Source of the DNA: Aptenodytes patagonicus
Taxonomy: Eukaryota; Chordata; Aves; Sphenisciformes; Spheniscidae
Assembly: GCF_965638725.1 (NCBI RefSeq)
Contig: NC_134957.1
Coordinates: 17,632,101 to 17,696,100, forward strand
DNA: 64,000 bases
Direction: 5' to 3'
The notes under the pieces: generated by a model
What the model was told of the DNA's origin: nothing
Databases searched by the model: none
Seen by the model: only the letters and a program-made list of their open reading frames with translations
Part shown: piece after piece, positions 1-10,760 of the stretch
Layout of the letters: each line of letters begins with the position of its first letter
How positions within the stretch are numbered: the stretch's first letter is position 1
Position numbers and translations under genes: made by a program

Positions 1-279
1 ATTTACATCCCTAGGAGCCCCACTGTTAAGCTCTTTAACGAGAGCCTATTAAAATATTTGTGTTTTTCTTCACATTAAAGAAGCTTCAGCCAACTTCAGC
101 TTACGCTTCAGAAAGGTGCTAACATTATTTTGACTTTGTGTAGCTTTAAGAATGATTATATAAGCAGTACAGGCTAGAATCAAGAAGAAAGGGTATAGGA
201 TTAGATTGCACTTTTTCCTCTTGTCATATGACCATAGAGTTCACAGGATAGGCCAGAAAGAGGTATGGTACAGGGAAGA

Positions 280-461
280 CTAGTCTCTCTTGATGCAGAA
301 AAAAGTATATAGCAGTACTGTTACCAGAAGAACTGGCAGCACAGGCAGGATCAACACAGCTCCTACCAAAGAGGATGAAGCTACTAACCAATTCCCAGAA
401 GGCTCCCTAATGCTTTCCCACTTTTGCAGAATGCAGAGACCAATTTCATTTTCCACGACGA
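280..461 (-). CDS. Candidate alternative terminal exon downstream of LAMP2 exon 9B (speculative)
   Basis: On the minus strand a pyrimidine-rich stretch ending TTGCAG (acceptor AG at 462-463) precedes a frame open to TAG at 280-282. If joined to LAMP2 exon 8, which ends with one base of a codon, the frame is in phase. It would encode 60 residues: about 30 polar residues, a hydrophobic stretch (LVGAVLILPVLPVLLVTVLL) long enough to span a membrane, and a short basic end, CIKRD. It does not resemble any LAMP-2 tail I know and lacks the lysosomal tyrosine motif. It could equally be chance within 3' UTR sequence. Only spliced reads can decide. Confidence 0.2.
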
Positions 462-2999
462 CTGCAAGAGGAAACTGAACTGTTCATAGCAGTACACCAA
501 TTTAAAATGGCTAGCAAAATCAATCATAACAGCATCTTGTCTGGATGGAGCTACCATTGACAAAAAAGTTTACAAGGAAATTTCTAATGATGAACCAGAC
601 ATACAATGTCTCAATTAGTTCCCAAGCTGTCTTCTGCTAGCTGATTGTACCCAAGCACACTTCAGAATGTGCTGCAAAACAAAGCATTAAGACACAGACG
701 GAGAACCCTTCGAGGAGTGCTTTCACCAGCTATTTAACAGAATCCCAGATATAGACTGATTGAAGTTGACCTTACTCATTTAGTTTATTTTAAAAAAAGA
801 CAGTACAAGATGTCTGTTTTTAGATCAGTTAAAAAATGTGAACAAGTTTCCTTAAGAAATAGAACAATCTTTATTATTTAGAGCACATGTTGAACAGGTT
901 GACAGTTCCCTACAGAGCAATACATACAGGAAAACTAGTGGTTTTATAACAACAGGCGATCAGGTGAAACTTAGATGTTTTTTGAACCAGTTATCTGCAC
1001 ATCAGTCTAGGAGTACTTTAATCTCTGAGCCGATATACTTGCAAATGAAGATTAAGTTACAGGTTTTTGCAAAGATACTTCTAGTATTGTTGAATTTCGG
1101 GAGCAGTTTGCACTAGTCTTCTATATTGTCACTTGGAAACTGTGCACAGTTCAAAAATTTGCATGGTCAAATGAATACCGTGTGGTAACTACTCCTTAAC
1201 CGAAATGCATGTATAACTGGTGCCACTGAACAGTCACAAAATTGCTAAAAATATATGAACTTCTGCATTTGAGGATATATTAATATGAAAGTCATTAGAT
1301 CCACTTTTTTTTCAATTAAAATGGAAAGTCTTGAAGCCTGTTTTAGGATTAACCTTATAGTAGTTCCTCACTTTCATTAAAATGAATTTCAGTAACTGAT
1401 GCAAAATTCAAGCTGTAGACTACAAGCTATAGTAAGCATTATCCACCCATACTTATTTCCTTGGCTAGTGTCAAGAGTAAACTGTTTTTACAAAAAAAAA
1501 AATTACTGAAAGAAGTGTGTTTTATGATTTGTATACAAACATGCCACAGACATCTCTACAACCCTAGAAAACACTAATAAAACACTAAACCAGCTTTGAT
1601 GCAGGCTAAACTCATTCTAAAGGGGAAGACAATGTTATGTTCATTAAATAACTAGTTTAGGCAGCTCATGTTATGACATATGCAAAAAAGCCAGACTTAT
1701 CTAAAAGACTTTTTTTTTTCCATGCAGTAAAAACTATGTATTACAGCAAAAGGAGGCCAGAGAAAAGTTGTGCAGCAAGGGTTAGTCTCTACAGAGCTGC
1801 AGTTTAAGGACAGTCCAGTTGCACTGCATTTTTTTTAAGCTAGTTATCCTTTCCATACAGCAAGGAAAAACAGGTGCTGTGGGTCCATCTCAGACTTGTT
1901 TGGCTTTTGCATTCTTAACATTAATAAATGCTACACAGAAAACAATCAAAGTACATTAAACATTCAGAATGCCAATGGCGGGCAGTTATAATGTGAATTT
2001 TGATTGGCAGAGAACCATTCAAGATGAAGATTTAAAGACAGCTCAAGCTGCAACAACAGATACTGGCTCATTAAATGAAAGCATCTTTACACAATGGTCA
2101 TTCAAAGCAACAAGACAGACCGGTTCTATGCAGAGTATGATATAAAGTTAAGTGCACTTTAAAGTTCCGGAATATTTAGAAAGGTTATTCCCTTTAAACT
2201 GATGCCAGCAAAAAAGCTTGCATTAATTTAGCCGAACTCTGCCTCAGTTGAGTATTTTAGATGATTGCCAAGGTATAATAAGTGCCTAACAGTAATTTTT
2301 TTTTTTAAAAGCATTTGAAAACAGCACTGAAGTCTTCCTATATACCCACCATTCGGCAAGTATAGGCTACCCATTTTGTATAGGAATGATTCCTGAAACT
2401 ACACCAAGGCAGGAGTAAACTACTCAAATTCTGACAAAGCTAAGTTATGGCTGCCACTTCAAAAGATCACTTAATCACCAGCCTAAAGTTCAATTATATG
2501 AAAAACGAAGTTGTTACTGGGCATCGTACAATCCTTGTTAAATACTATACGAGTCAACATAGTGACTAACGCTGCCAGCTTAACCCACGATTATGACAAC
2601 AACTAAGGAACGCAGAGGAGAGAAGCAAGTACAAATTCTATGCTATTCTGGGAGTTGCCCAATGCACACCAGTTTAGAATGTGTTCTTGTTTCAGGGTAT
2701 GATTTGTAAAAAGAAGTAAATCCTAAACATTTTAGGGTTTTTGCAAGATAAAATCCTTAGCCTAGCAATTCATCCAATATTCGACATCTTCAAAACAGCT
2801 ATGAAACCCACGCCGTCTTCTTAGAGCAGGAAAACTAAAAACGTAGTTCTGCTTCATCTGAGATAAACATTCACTCTTTGTTTCTCAACTCCAATTAGCT
2901 GTGGCTAGTAATTACTCCTAAGTTTTGGGTCTTTTTTGGACTTCAGAACTTGCACTTGCTTTGTTTAGAGTGAAATCAGAACAGGAATCACATTTAGAT
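462..2999 (-). other. LAMP2: Probable LAMP2 3' UTR / downstream flank
   Basis: AT-rich, repeat-poor sequence downstream of the LAMP-2B stop codon with no convincing coding frame. Candidate AATAAA polyadenylation hexamers on the minus strand lie at 870-875 and 784-789, about 2.1-2.2 kb after the stop. A long 3' UTR is typical for this gene. Where the transcript ends cannot be settled from the sequence. Confidence 0.5.
870..875 (-). terminator. LAMP2: Candidate polyadenylation signal for LAMP2-B mRNA
   Basis: AATAAA hexamer on the minus strand, with a second copy at 784-789. Both are about 2.1-2.2 kb downstream of the LAMP-2B stop. No decisive downstream GU-rich element was identified. Confidence 0.35.
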
Positions 3000-3139
3000 T
3001 CACAAAGTTTGATATCCAGCATAGCTTTTTCTTCTGCCAATTATGTAAGCAACCACTATAATGGCAATCAAACCAGCAAGTGCAGCACCAACTACAATTG
3101 GGATTAGAATGCTGTCATCATCCAGCGAGCACTCCTGGG
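3000..3139 (-). CDS. LAMP2: LAMP2 terminal exon 9B (transmembrane segment and cytosolic tail)
   Basis: This exon decides isoform identity. It follows a CTACAG acceptor at 3140-3145 and reads A-QECSLDDD, a 24-residue hydrophobic helix, then [12 protein letters not shown] and TGA at 3000-3002. Human LAMP-2B ends in the same [12 protein letters not shown] tail, whereas the 2A and 2C tails end differently. I found no reading frame resembling the 2A or 2C exons between exon 8 (ending 4402) and this exon, nor with those tails between here and position 1. Confidence 0.95.
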
Positions 3140-6100
3140 CTGTAGATGAGAAAAAGGTTGCAACAAGGAATAAATAAAGACAGAATACTTGCCAAGTGTG
3201 GTATAAAAATCTGTTTTCCTTAATATGAAGGTGTTAAAAAAATCCAATATTATTACATCTTTGAACTAAGAGAGAAAGAACTGCAGAGGTCTCATGGGTA
3301 CATCTAGCATACATTAAGCATTATAATCACTTGGAACATTTGATAAACTATAGTAAGCTAACTGAAGTGCCCCGGTGTATGAGTCTTCTTGTGCACAAGA
3401 TCTGTACTAGACAAGGGAGTAGCCATTTGTCTACTTTTAAGACAGAACCAGGCTTATCTATTTCATGCTTAAGGCAAGTCTGGTGCTTCTACTCATTAAG
3501 AGTAAGGTGACCTAGATTTGGTATCGAGAGCCTATCCAGAGTGGAGACACGTTACAGAGATTAAATAACTATAATTAGAAGAAGGAAGCTAGCTGCAACT
3601 TGAACTACAGAGTGAAATGGGACCCTAACTCTTCAGAACATGTTATGATAAATACTGTTTACCCGGTATACATTTGGGGAGTTAACTTACCTCTACCTAA
3701 AAAAAGAAGTTCAAAAATCTGCACCCAATCTATTTGTCTACAGATTAGTCTAGTTTAATAAGACTCTGCTGCAAGTATTATCATTAAGTACAAAGACCAG
3801 GTTACACTAAAGATTAATAAAGAGGTCATTTAAGCCATTCCAGTTTTCCCCAGACAAGATCAGGATAATGCAGCAAACAGACATTTTAAAACCTTTCTTT
3901 AGTTCTGGATATTCAAGACTGTTTCTGAAAGAAGCTCTGTCAGTTCATTTTTTCCCCCCCAATACTCCTATTCCTTAGACTGACAGATAAAAAGAAACGA
4001 AACACCTAACAGTATTACCAAAGTCCACTTCTGCTAAAGTTTTGTTCCATTTTCTTATATATTCAAACTACAAAAAGCTGTATGTCAAGATGATATCAGA
4101 TAACTTCTAACCTATTCCGCAAGGCAATGCTTAAGTCCCTCTTCAGTGTCTCTAGCGCCTTCAAGTTTTATGAAGAACCAACATACCTAGCAGACATTTA
4201 AGTGAGAACAAAACTTTCCTTGAACTTGTATGTCAGTCTCAGAACTTCTCTTCATTCCATGTGTAAAAAAAACACCCAAAACAAAAAACAAACAATGGAA
4301 CAAGAGCTTCAAAAATAAAGTGCTTGTGCCCAATGCTGGTGCTTTTTAGCAAGTAAGAATTTCGCAACCATTGCAAGAATTAACAAAAAAAGAACTCTTA
4401 CCTGTAGAGAACTTATTTGCCTTCACAAGGAATGGCTGAATCCATAGATTAAAAGTATGTATTTGAAGATATTCATTAATCTCAAGAGTTTGCTCTTTTC
4501 GGCACATATAAGAACTACCAAGGAAAGCATCCCACTTGCTGAAATTGTTGTTATCTGCATTTGAAATGACTAAACAAAGGGGGAGAAAAAAAAAAAAGGA
4601 AATTTGCATGCCCACTTTAAATGCAAGAGAGTTGCCAATACAATCATAAGACTAAGGAGCTGAATCTAGAGGGGCCAACTTTTCAACACTGACTACTCTG
4701 AAAAACAAGGTAGTCTGAAGTGTGATTGATCTGCTTAACCAAAAAGAAGTCAGGCACTGAAGTTATTACAGTACTTAGTAGTAACCTACCCTCCATACAG
4801 ACATGACATTAGGCTTTCCTTGTACCTCCGCTCATCCCAACATTGCAGAGTTGCAAGCATTTTAGCTTTAGCGCCCTTTTAACCGCAGCAGCTGTGACAA
4901 GCAACTTAAAAAACCCACCCAAAACATACTTTTGATTTGGAAAAAAGTATGCTTTAGTTTTTGAAGGACTGGTCTCTTTTCCCAGTGAGAGTTAAGTACA
5001 AGTCGTTGGAAGACATAGCAGCATCTTCAATCAAAGACGACAACAGCTGGTTTAGGAAAAACAAACTGTACAACCATATGTCACACCTCAAAAAATTATG
5101 TTACTGAAAACAATTATAAAGAAGCCCTCTTAATTTATGTATGTTTATCGCAAAGTAAGAGACCCCATTAGCAGAAGTTTCAGGAACAGAGAATGATCCC
5201 ACACTGCTGTTTAAAGTAACTCTTGTAGCCATTTCTGCTTATTACTTTTGTTCCTACCAACTTAAAGACTTAAAGTAGGAAGTAACAGTAAGCATGAACA
5301 GCATTGAAATAGAAGTCAGAAGTATTTGATAAATACAGACATTGAATAAAAGCTTACACTTGCTTTAAGGCAGATACTATTTCTTACCAGAACCATTCAG
5401 ACGGTTGAGCAGTGTAACATTCACCTCTTTCAGATAAAATTTTTGTACGCTTGCACTTGCATTTTTCTGTTTAAGAAGCAAGAACCAACTGTCAGTGTGC
5501 AATTCTGCATTTTTAACTTTAAGAACACATGCTTTACAAAGGCTAGCACATTTACCACAGTCTTACATTTTCTACAACTTTAACTCAATTCTCCATTTGT
5601 CTTGAGGCAGTCAGCTAGCCAGTTCCACTTCCTATATGGGAACAGCCTACCACCAGCAAGTGACAGAAGGATTTTACTATGAGTGATCATCATGCAATGC
5701 TGTTGAAGTGGAAACCTAGTTTAAAATAAAAGAAGTTACTTACAACAACAAATGTGAAACCAATCAATGTGCTATTTCCATCATTCAATTTCAGAGTAGC
5801 TGTTGTGTTACCACATGCACCATCTGCGCTAGTTGTCTTTGGATTGATGTTGATCAGAAGAGGCTGAAATACAGACAGACCATGTCAAAGTCATTCAGCT
5901 GCCGTTAGGAATACATTGTTTCAGTCAGTAGCAGTCTTAGGCTAGAAGAGCTTGTCATGAAGATGACAGCAGGAAGATCGAGCCTGGCTACTATGGAACC
6001 AAGGCTACTAGAGTTAAGTTTACATGCTGGTAATACTGAAGCAAACAAATTGCCCAGTGAAGTCTTATTTTGTTGACCTAATACAACAGGTTAGCTTTGG

Positions 6101-9100
6101 CTCCCTCTGTGGGGAAAGACAGTATCTGCAGGGACCAACAGCCTTAAAAGCTAAGAAAGTTCTAGGCTTTTAATAATGTTAGAGGTACTCCCAGTAACGA
6201 GTTACACTGAATCTGCATAAGGTTTTCAAGCTAGATATTACACCACAAAACTATTCTGATGTCAGAGAGATGCTATGTACAACACTTAGAAGCTGTTCTG
6301 GACAGCCAACAGTGTACAAAGCAAATACCCTGCACTCACATTTCATACCAAATAACTACAGCAACCTTTCTACTCTTCTAAAATAGAAGAGAAGCACCTT
6401 GTCTTGGGAAACATTCAGCTGCAGCCCCACAGTAGCCAGAAGACAAGTTTTATTTCCACTTTTAAGAGAATAGTTTCCTGTGTCTGGATTCTCCACAGGT
6501 TTGGGAGCAGCGGTTGGAGCAGGTGATAAAGTGGTGGTAGATGCAGTAGTTACATTGGCAATAGTAGGTGGAACAGTAGGTGCAGAAGTAGGTGTATCAG
6601 CACGACATCTAGACTCTGAAAAGAAATTAACCACCATTTCAGTGCTGAAATTTTATTAAATTCTTATGACACAGAGGTCAGTTCAACACAGATACCAATT
6701 TCTCTGTTGAAATCTAGGCTCACTGGCAGTCTGCTAATCACCGAGTCAGAAGTCTCAAACTCAGCACTATGGCACAGTATTCCAAACAATTTACAGCTGC
6801 CATTTATTCTCAGAAATTCTGTAATGCCCACAGTTTTAAATCTATGCAGTACTACTTACCTCCGACACACGGAAGTGAAACATACAGACAAAGATAACTA
6901 AGCGGTTATAAAAGTGTGATATATATTTGCTGTAGACAAAGTAAGCAACCCTATTAAGCTATATGTAGCAGGATGATGCGCTCATCTCTTTTGAGTAGTT
7001 GAGCTTATGAGATGAGACAACAGGCTCTGGACTATTTAAATGAAAAAGCAGAGGCCACCACTGAAAATGGAAGTCAGTTAGTTAAAAACCTTGAAGAGCA
7101 AGTGATCTAGTCAGCAACAGTAGTTCTGAAGTGCTTATTTTTAATACCCCAATTACTGGAATATACACATTATTAGACTACCACCTTGGCATGGGAACAA
7201 TCTACATTACTATATACTACTAAATCTGTTCTACTAATCTATTTGTCCAGGAACAAGGAAAGACATACTAAAGGATATTTACGTGAATATTATTCAACAC
7301 AGCACATCTTAGAACTGGTGGATTTTTTTACTATGGGACTTTGCTCCCCGCACTAAGATGCAATACAAAAAAGCTCATTCACAAATTGAAGCGCTCACCT
7401 TTTTTACCGATTGTGCCATTCTGGACAAAAGCCTGCACAGTAACATTCCAGAAAATCTGCGTTACATTTTCTGCTTCAAAAAAGTCAGTATTATGACACA
7501 CGAAGACGTTGTTCAGTTGAACCGGACGCATAGTATCCTTTACAACAATAGTAATTGGTCCTACAAATAAGCACAAATATCTTAATGCCTTATGAACTAC
7601 AAGAACATTTATAGGTAGTGTTATGTTTTATATAATTCCATTAGACAAAGAGTAAGAGATAATTAATTAAATTTAACAAACCTAACCTCTCCTGAACGTT
7701 TTACTTATGTGTCCTGACCTGAAGCGCTAAGTAATGCGGAGAAGTAACCAAGCTTCCAGAACTAGACAAGCCATTAGAAAGGTGAACCCTTTTACTTAAG
7801 TTTTTATTTAAGGAAAAAAAAAATCCTATTATTAGTAGGTATTAGTGCACGGAAAGCCTAACACTGTATTGCTTTGCTAGGTGGAAGGTCAAGTAGTGCG
7901 CACTAAAATGAATCTTCCATACGCCTGTTGTCTACTAGCAGCACCTCACTGATCAAGGCTGTTCAAACAGCCTTGTTTGAACCTTCCCCTTCTGTTCCAC
8001 TTAATGAATTATACATTCAGTGAAGCTAACTAGTCTGTATTCTTATCCAGTAGGCAGGTATAATGAACTATAGTTAGGCAGTATATGGCACAGCAGCTAT
8101 TAGATACATTATCAGTCCTTCTAACTTCGAAAAAGCCAACCACGGTCAGGTACACGAGATCTGACACTTGTAGCCGAGACTGCTTTGTAAGTAGGATTCT
8201 GCACTGAACGTTACCTTTTCTTTTAGCATCAGGAAATACAGCAGTATCATTGGTGTTGTAGGTAAATGTGATGAAGTCCCCCTGGTAAGTTTCGTTGGTT
8301 TTTGTAAAGTTAATGCTCCAAGAGTGACCTTCTCCAAACTGTACTGCCAGAAGTGCAGCTTGTGTGTCATTGCCACAGACACTGCCATTGTGTGTCACGC
8401 TGGATGACAAATTCAAAGTTGTGTTTTTCTAGAAGAAAAGGGTAATTTTAAATGTTTTCACAGATAGCAGTTCTTCCCCATGACAACGTTATAGACGTGC
8501 TTAGGTCTATAGACAACGTTATAGACAAGGTTAGATGGAACCTTGCACAAGATTAGCAAGATTATTTTAGGTTATTCTACAAAATCATGAAAAAGGCTCC
8601 CTGACATCTGACTTAGAACGGAGCCGTATCAGATTCAAGTACAAAAGTACAAATCTAACTTGGCTGTAAGTCTTGACCATGCTGAGCTGCAATTTACATT
8701 TACTATTTGGGCTAAGAACATTACTACACTGACACACAAAACCCACAAAGTTTGACCAGTATGCCATTTAAGTAAGTGCAATAGGGCACTTTCAGTTATT
8801 TGTATTATTAATTGAGAACTTATGCTTTCCTTTAAAATGAGTATTTAGGAATACTCTTAACAACTGACTTAGTAAAAAAAAAGTAAAAAACCAAACACCC
8901 TAGGTAAAAGTGTGTACTTAAACTTTTACCCAGGACAAAATACAGTTCTCAACAAAATTTACCTCCAAATACTTACATAATCACTACTGTTTGTTTCATA
9001 TTTTATCAAGAATCTCATCATCCATTTTGCATACAGGCATGTAGCATTAGAGGCATCCTTTACATCTACTTCCACTGCATAGGACTGGAAAAAACCTATA

Positions 9101-10360
9101 AGAGATGATTATTACCTACTAAGACATTGCTTTTACTTCACTTTCTAGAACCACTTCAGAGGACAGCTCATTCCAAAGCAGTAAGTTATTTCAGGACTGG
9201 ATTCAATTTGCCAGACACTGAAAGAGTAGCCAGATTTCTAAAAAGTATTAAAACTAGGAAATACACCATGAAGTTATCAAAGCCAGATAAAAATTGAGAG
9301 AATGTTTTATAGTCTATTTACCTGACAAAGACTAATACTACGAGCATTAGCTTTCTGGTGACAAACTGAGTAAACAGAAGTGCATGAACACAGCACTTAA
9401 ACTATGTACTGCTTGTAGACCAGGGTCCTCCTATCATCTTATCTGCTTCATCAGTGGCATGACTCAAGTTGACCTCTAAGGGATGAGACAGGGGTGCCTT
9501 CATTGCATTTCCACGATTTCTGGCTCAGAAGACGTGGATGTTGAATTCCCTTTACATTTTTAGAGAGCTTTCTACAGTTGTTGGCTTTTTAGCCCGGTGA
9601 CCCTCAAGAGAGGCACTCCCCCATGGTTTGATTTGCGTCAGTTGTGGCGGCTGCCCCCCTCAGCTCTGGGCTGGCCGCTGGCGAGGCGGGCTGACAAGAT
9701 CCAGGCGCGCAGGTAACCAGCGGCCTGGAAGCGCCGCTCTGGAGGGCCGGCAGCGGGCAGGCTGCGCTGGCCGACAGGCCCTCAGGTGGAACACGCGCGT
9801 TAGCCGCCCGGCTTGCACCCCGGCCTGGCAAGGCCGCCGGCCCGGACTTGCGCCCCCCCGCGCCGCTCGGAGCCGCGCCGCTGGCCCGCGCACAGCCCGG
9901 CGGCGGCACCAGCAACAGGGTCCCGCTAGGCCAGCGCGACGCGCCTCGGCCCCCGCTCCCCTTCCGCGGGTGACAGCGCGGCGGGGAGGCAGCCCGGCGC
10001 CGCCTCCGCTCCGGGACCGAGTGCGGGGCCGCCCCGGGGAAGCTGCCGCCGGGCTGAGGCGGCCCCGGGCCTGCGAGGACGCTGCAACCCGCGGCGCCCC
10101 CGACAGTTGCCCGACGCCGCGTCACGTGCGCGACGGGGCAGGGTGTGTGTGTGTGGGGGGTGGGGTGGCGGCACGCGCCCGCGGGGACACCTGTCCCCCC
10201 TCGTCATCGCCCCCCCCCCGCCACAGGCCCGCAGGCCCGCCGCCCACCCGCGAGCCCGGGGACGGCCGCCGCCCCGCTCACCGGAGGTACCGAGCAGCAG
10301 CAGCAGCAGGAAGAGGAGACGGGGGGGGGAGGAGGAGCAGCAGCAGCAGCGCGGCTCCAT
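3000..10360 (-). CDS. LAMP2: Lysosome-associated membrane glycoprotein 2, isoform B type (9 coding exons, 432 aa)
   Basis: Type I lysosomal membrane glycoprotein involved in lysosome integrity, fusion with autophagosomes and, for other isoforms, chaperone-mediated autophagy. Coding exons, 5' to 3' on the minus strand: 10282-10360, 8977-9095, 8215-8428, 7399-7560, 6398-6615, 5744-5863, 5388-5466, 4402-4569, 3000-3139. All junctions keep frame and have GT/AG ends; the sum is 1,299 nt. Residues 1 to about 30 form a signal peptide with Cys and Leu runs. Two luminal domains rich in NxS/T sequons and paired cysteines are separated by a Pro/Thr-rich hinge at about 199-233. A transmembrane helix lies at about 397-420, and the tail [11 protein letters not shown] carries the lysosomal YxxPhi signal. 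The last exon starts [13 protein letters not shown], which is the LAMP-2B version. Exon 2 uses the acceptor at 9096-9097, because the phase left by exon 1 requires it. The exon 5 donor (GTGCTT) is weak. Identity is secure; the isoform set is incomplete in this window. Confidence 0.97.
10121..10128. promoter_or_regulatory. LAMP2: CLEAR-like E-box (GTCACGTG) in LAMP2 intron 1
   Basis: GTCACGTG matches eight bases of the ten-base CLEAR consensus GTCACGTGAC used by TFEB at lysosomal genes. It lies about 150 bp inside intron 1, within the CpG island, a common position for such sites. Function is inferred. Confidence 0.45.
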
Positions 10361-10447
10361 GCTCCCGGCGGCAAGGGCAGGGGCACCGAGGGTCAGCGAG
10401 TGGCGAGCGGGCGAGGCGAGCGGGCGCGATAAAAACCTCGCCATCGA

Positions 10448-10455
10448 TCATGTGA
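10448..10455. promoter_or_regulatory. LAMP2: M-box/E-box (TCATGTGA) in LAMP2 promoter
   Basis: TCATGTGA lies 88 bp upstream of the LAMP2 start codon. CATGTG-core sites of this form are bound by the MiT/TFE factors (MITF, TFEB, TFE3) that control lysosomal genes. Regulation by them is an inference here. Confidence 0.4.
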
Positions 10456-10760
10456 GGGGAGGGGCGGTGCCGCCCGCGCGCCGCCAATCGCCGCGCCGGG
10501 TCTCGATTCGATGGCTCGCGGACAGGGCGCTCGCCGCGCGCCGCCTCGGGCGGGCGGCGGGTGGGTGCGGGTCCGCCCCCGCGGGCTCAGGAGGCCCGGC
10601 GGGGCCTGGCGGGGGGCGGCACCGGGCCCCTGCCCCGTGCGGCCGCTGTGGGCCTCTGCAGAAGCAGAGTTACCGGCGGCTTGCTTTGGCCCTCGGCTGC
10701 CTTTGCTGTCCCCACTGGGGCTGCTGTAGGTTGAGAAGAGAAAGCTGAGAGGAGATACGC

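Larger units (their letters stand above)
9600..10760. promoter_or_regulatory. LAMP2: CpG island spanning LAMP2 promoter, exon 1 and start of intron 1
   Basis: Abrupt change to GC-rich, CpG-dense sequence surrounding the LAMP2 start codon at 10,358-10,360. Upstream of the start (higher coordinates) are a GC box near 10,460 and a CCAAT motif at 10,484-10,488; no TATA box is placed plausibly. The very long open frames here (for example 9628-10455) are a by-product of GC content. Confidence 0.8.

Noticed and set aside
9604-10455. Long open frames at the LAMP2 promoter
   Set aside because: Frames on both strands overlap exon 1 in a CpG island; only the segment 10282-10360 is supported as LAMP2 coding.
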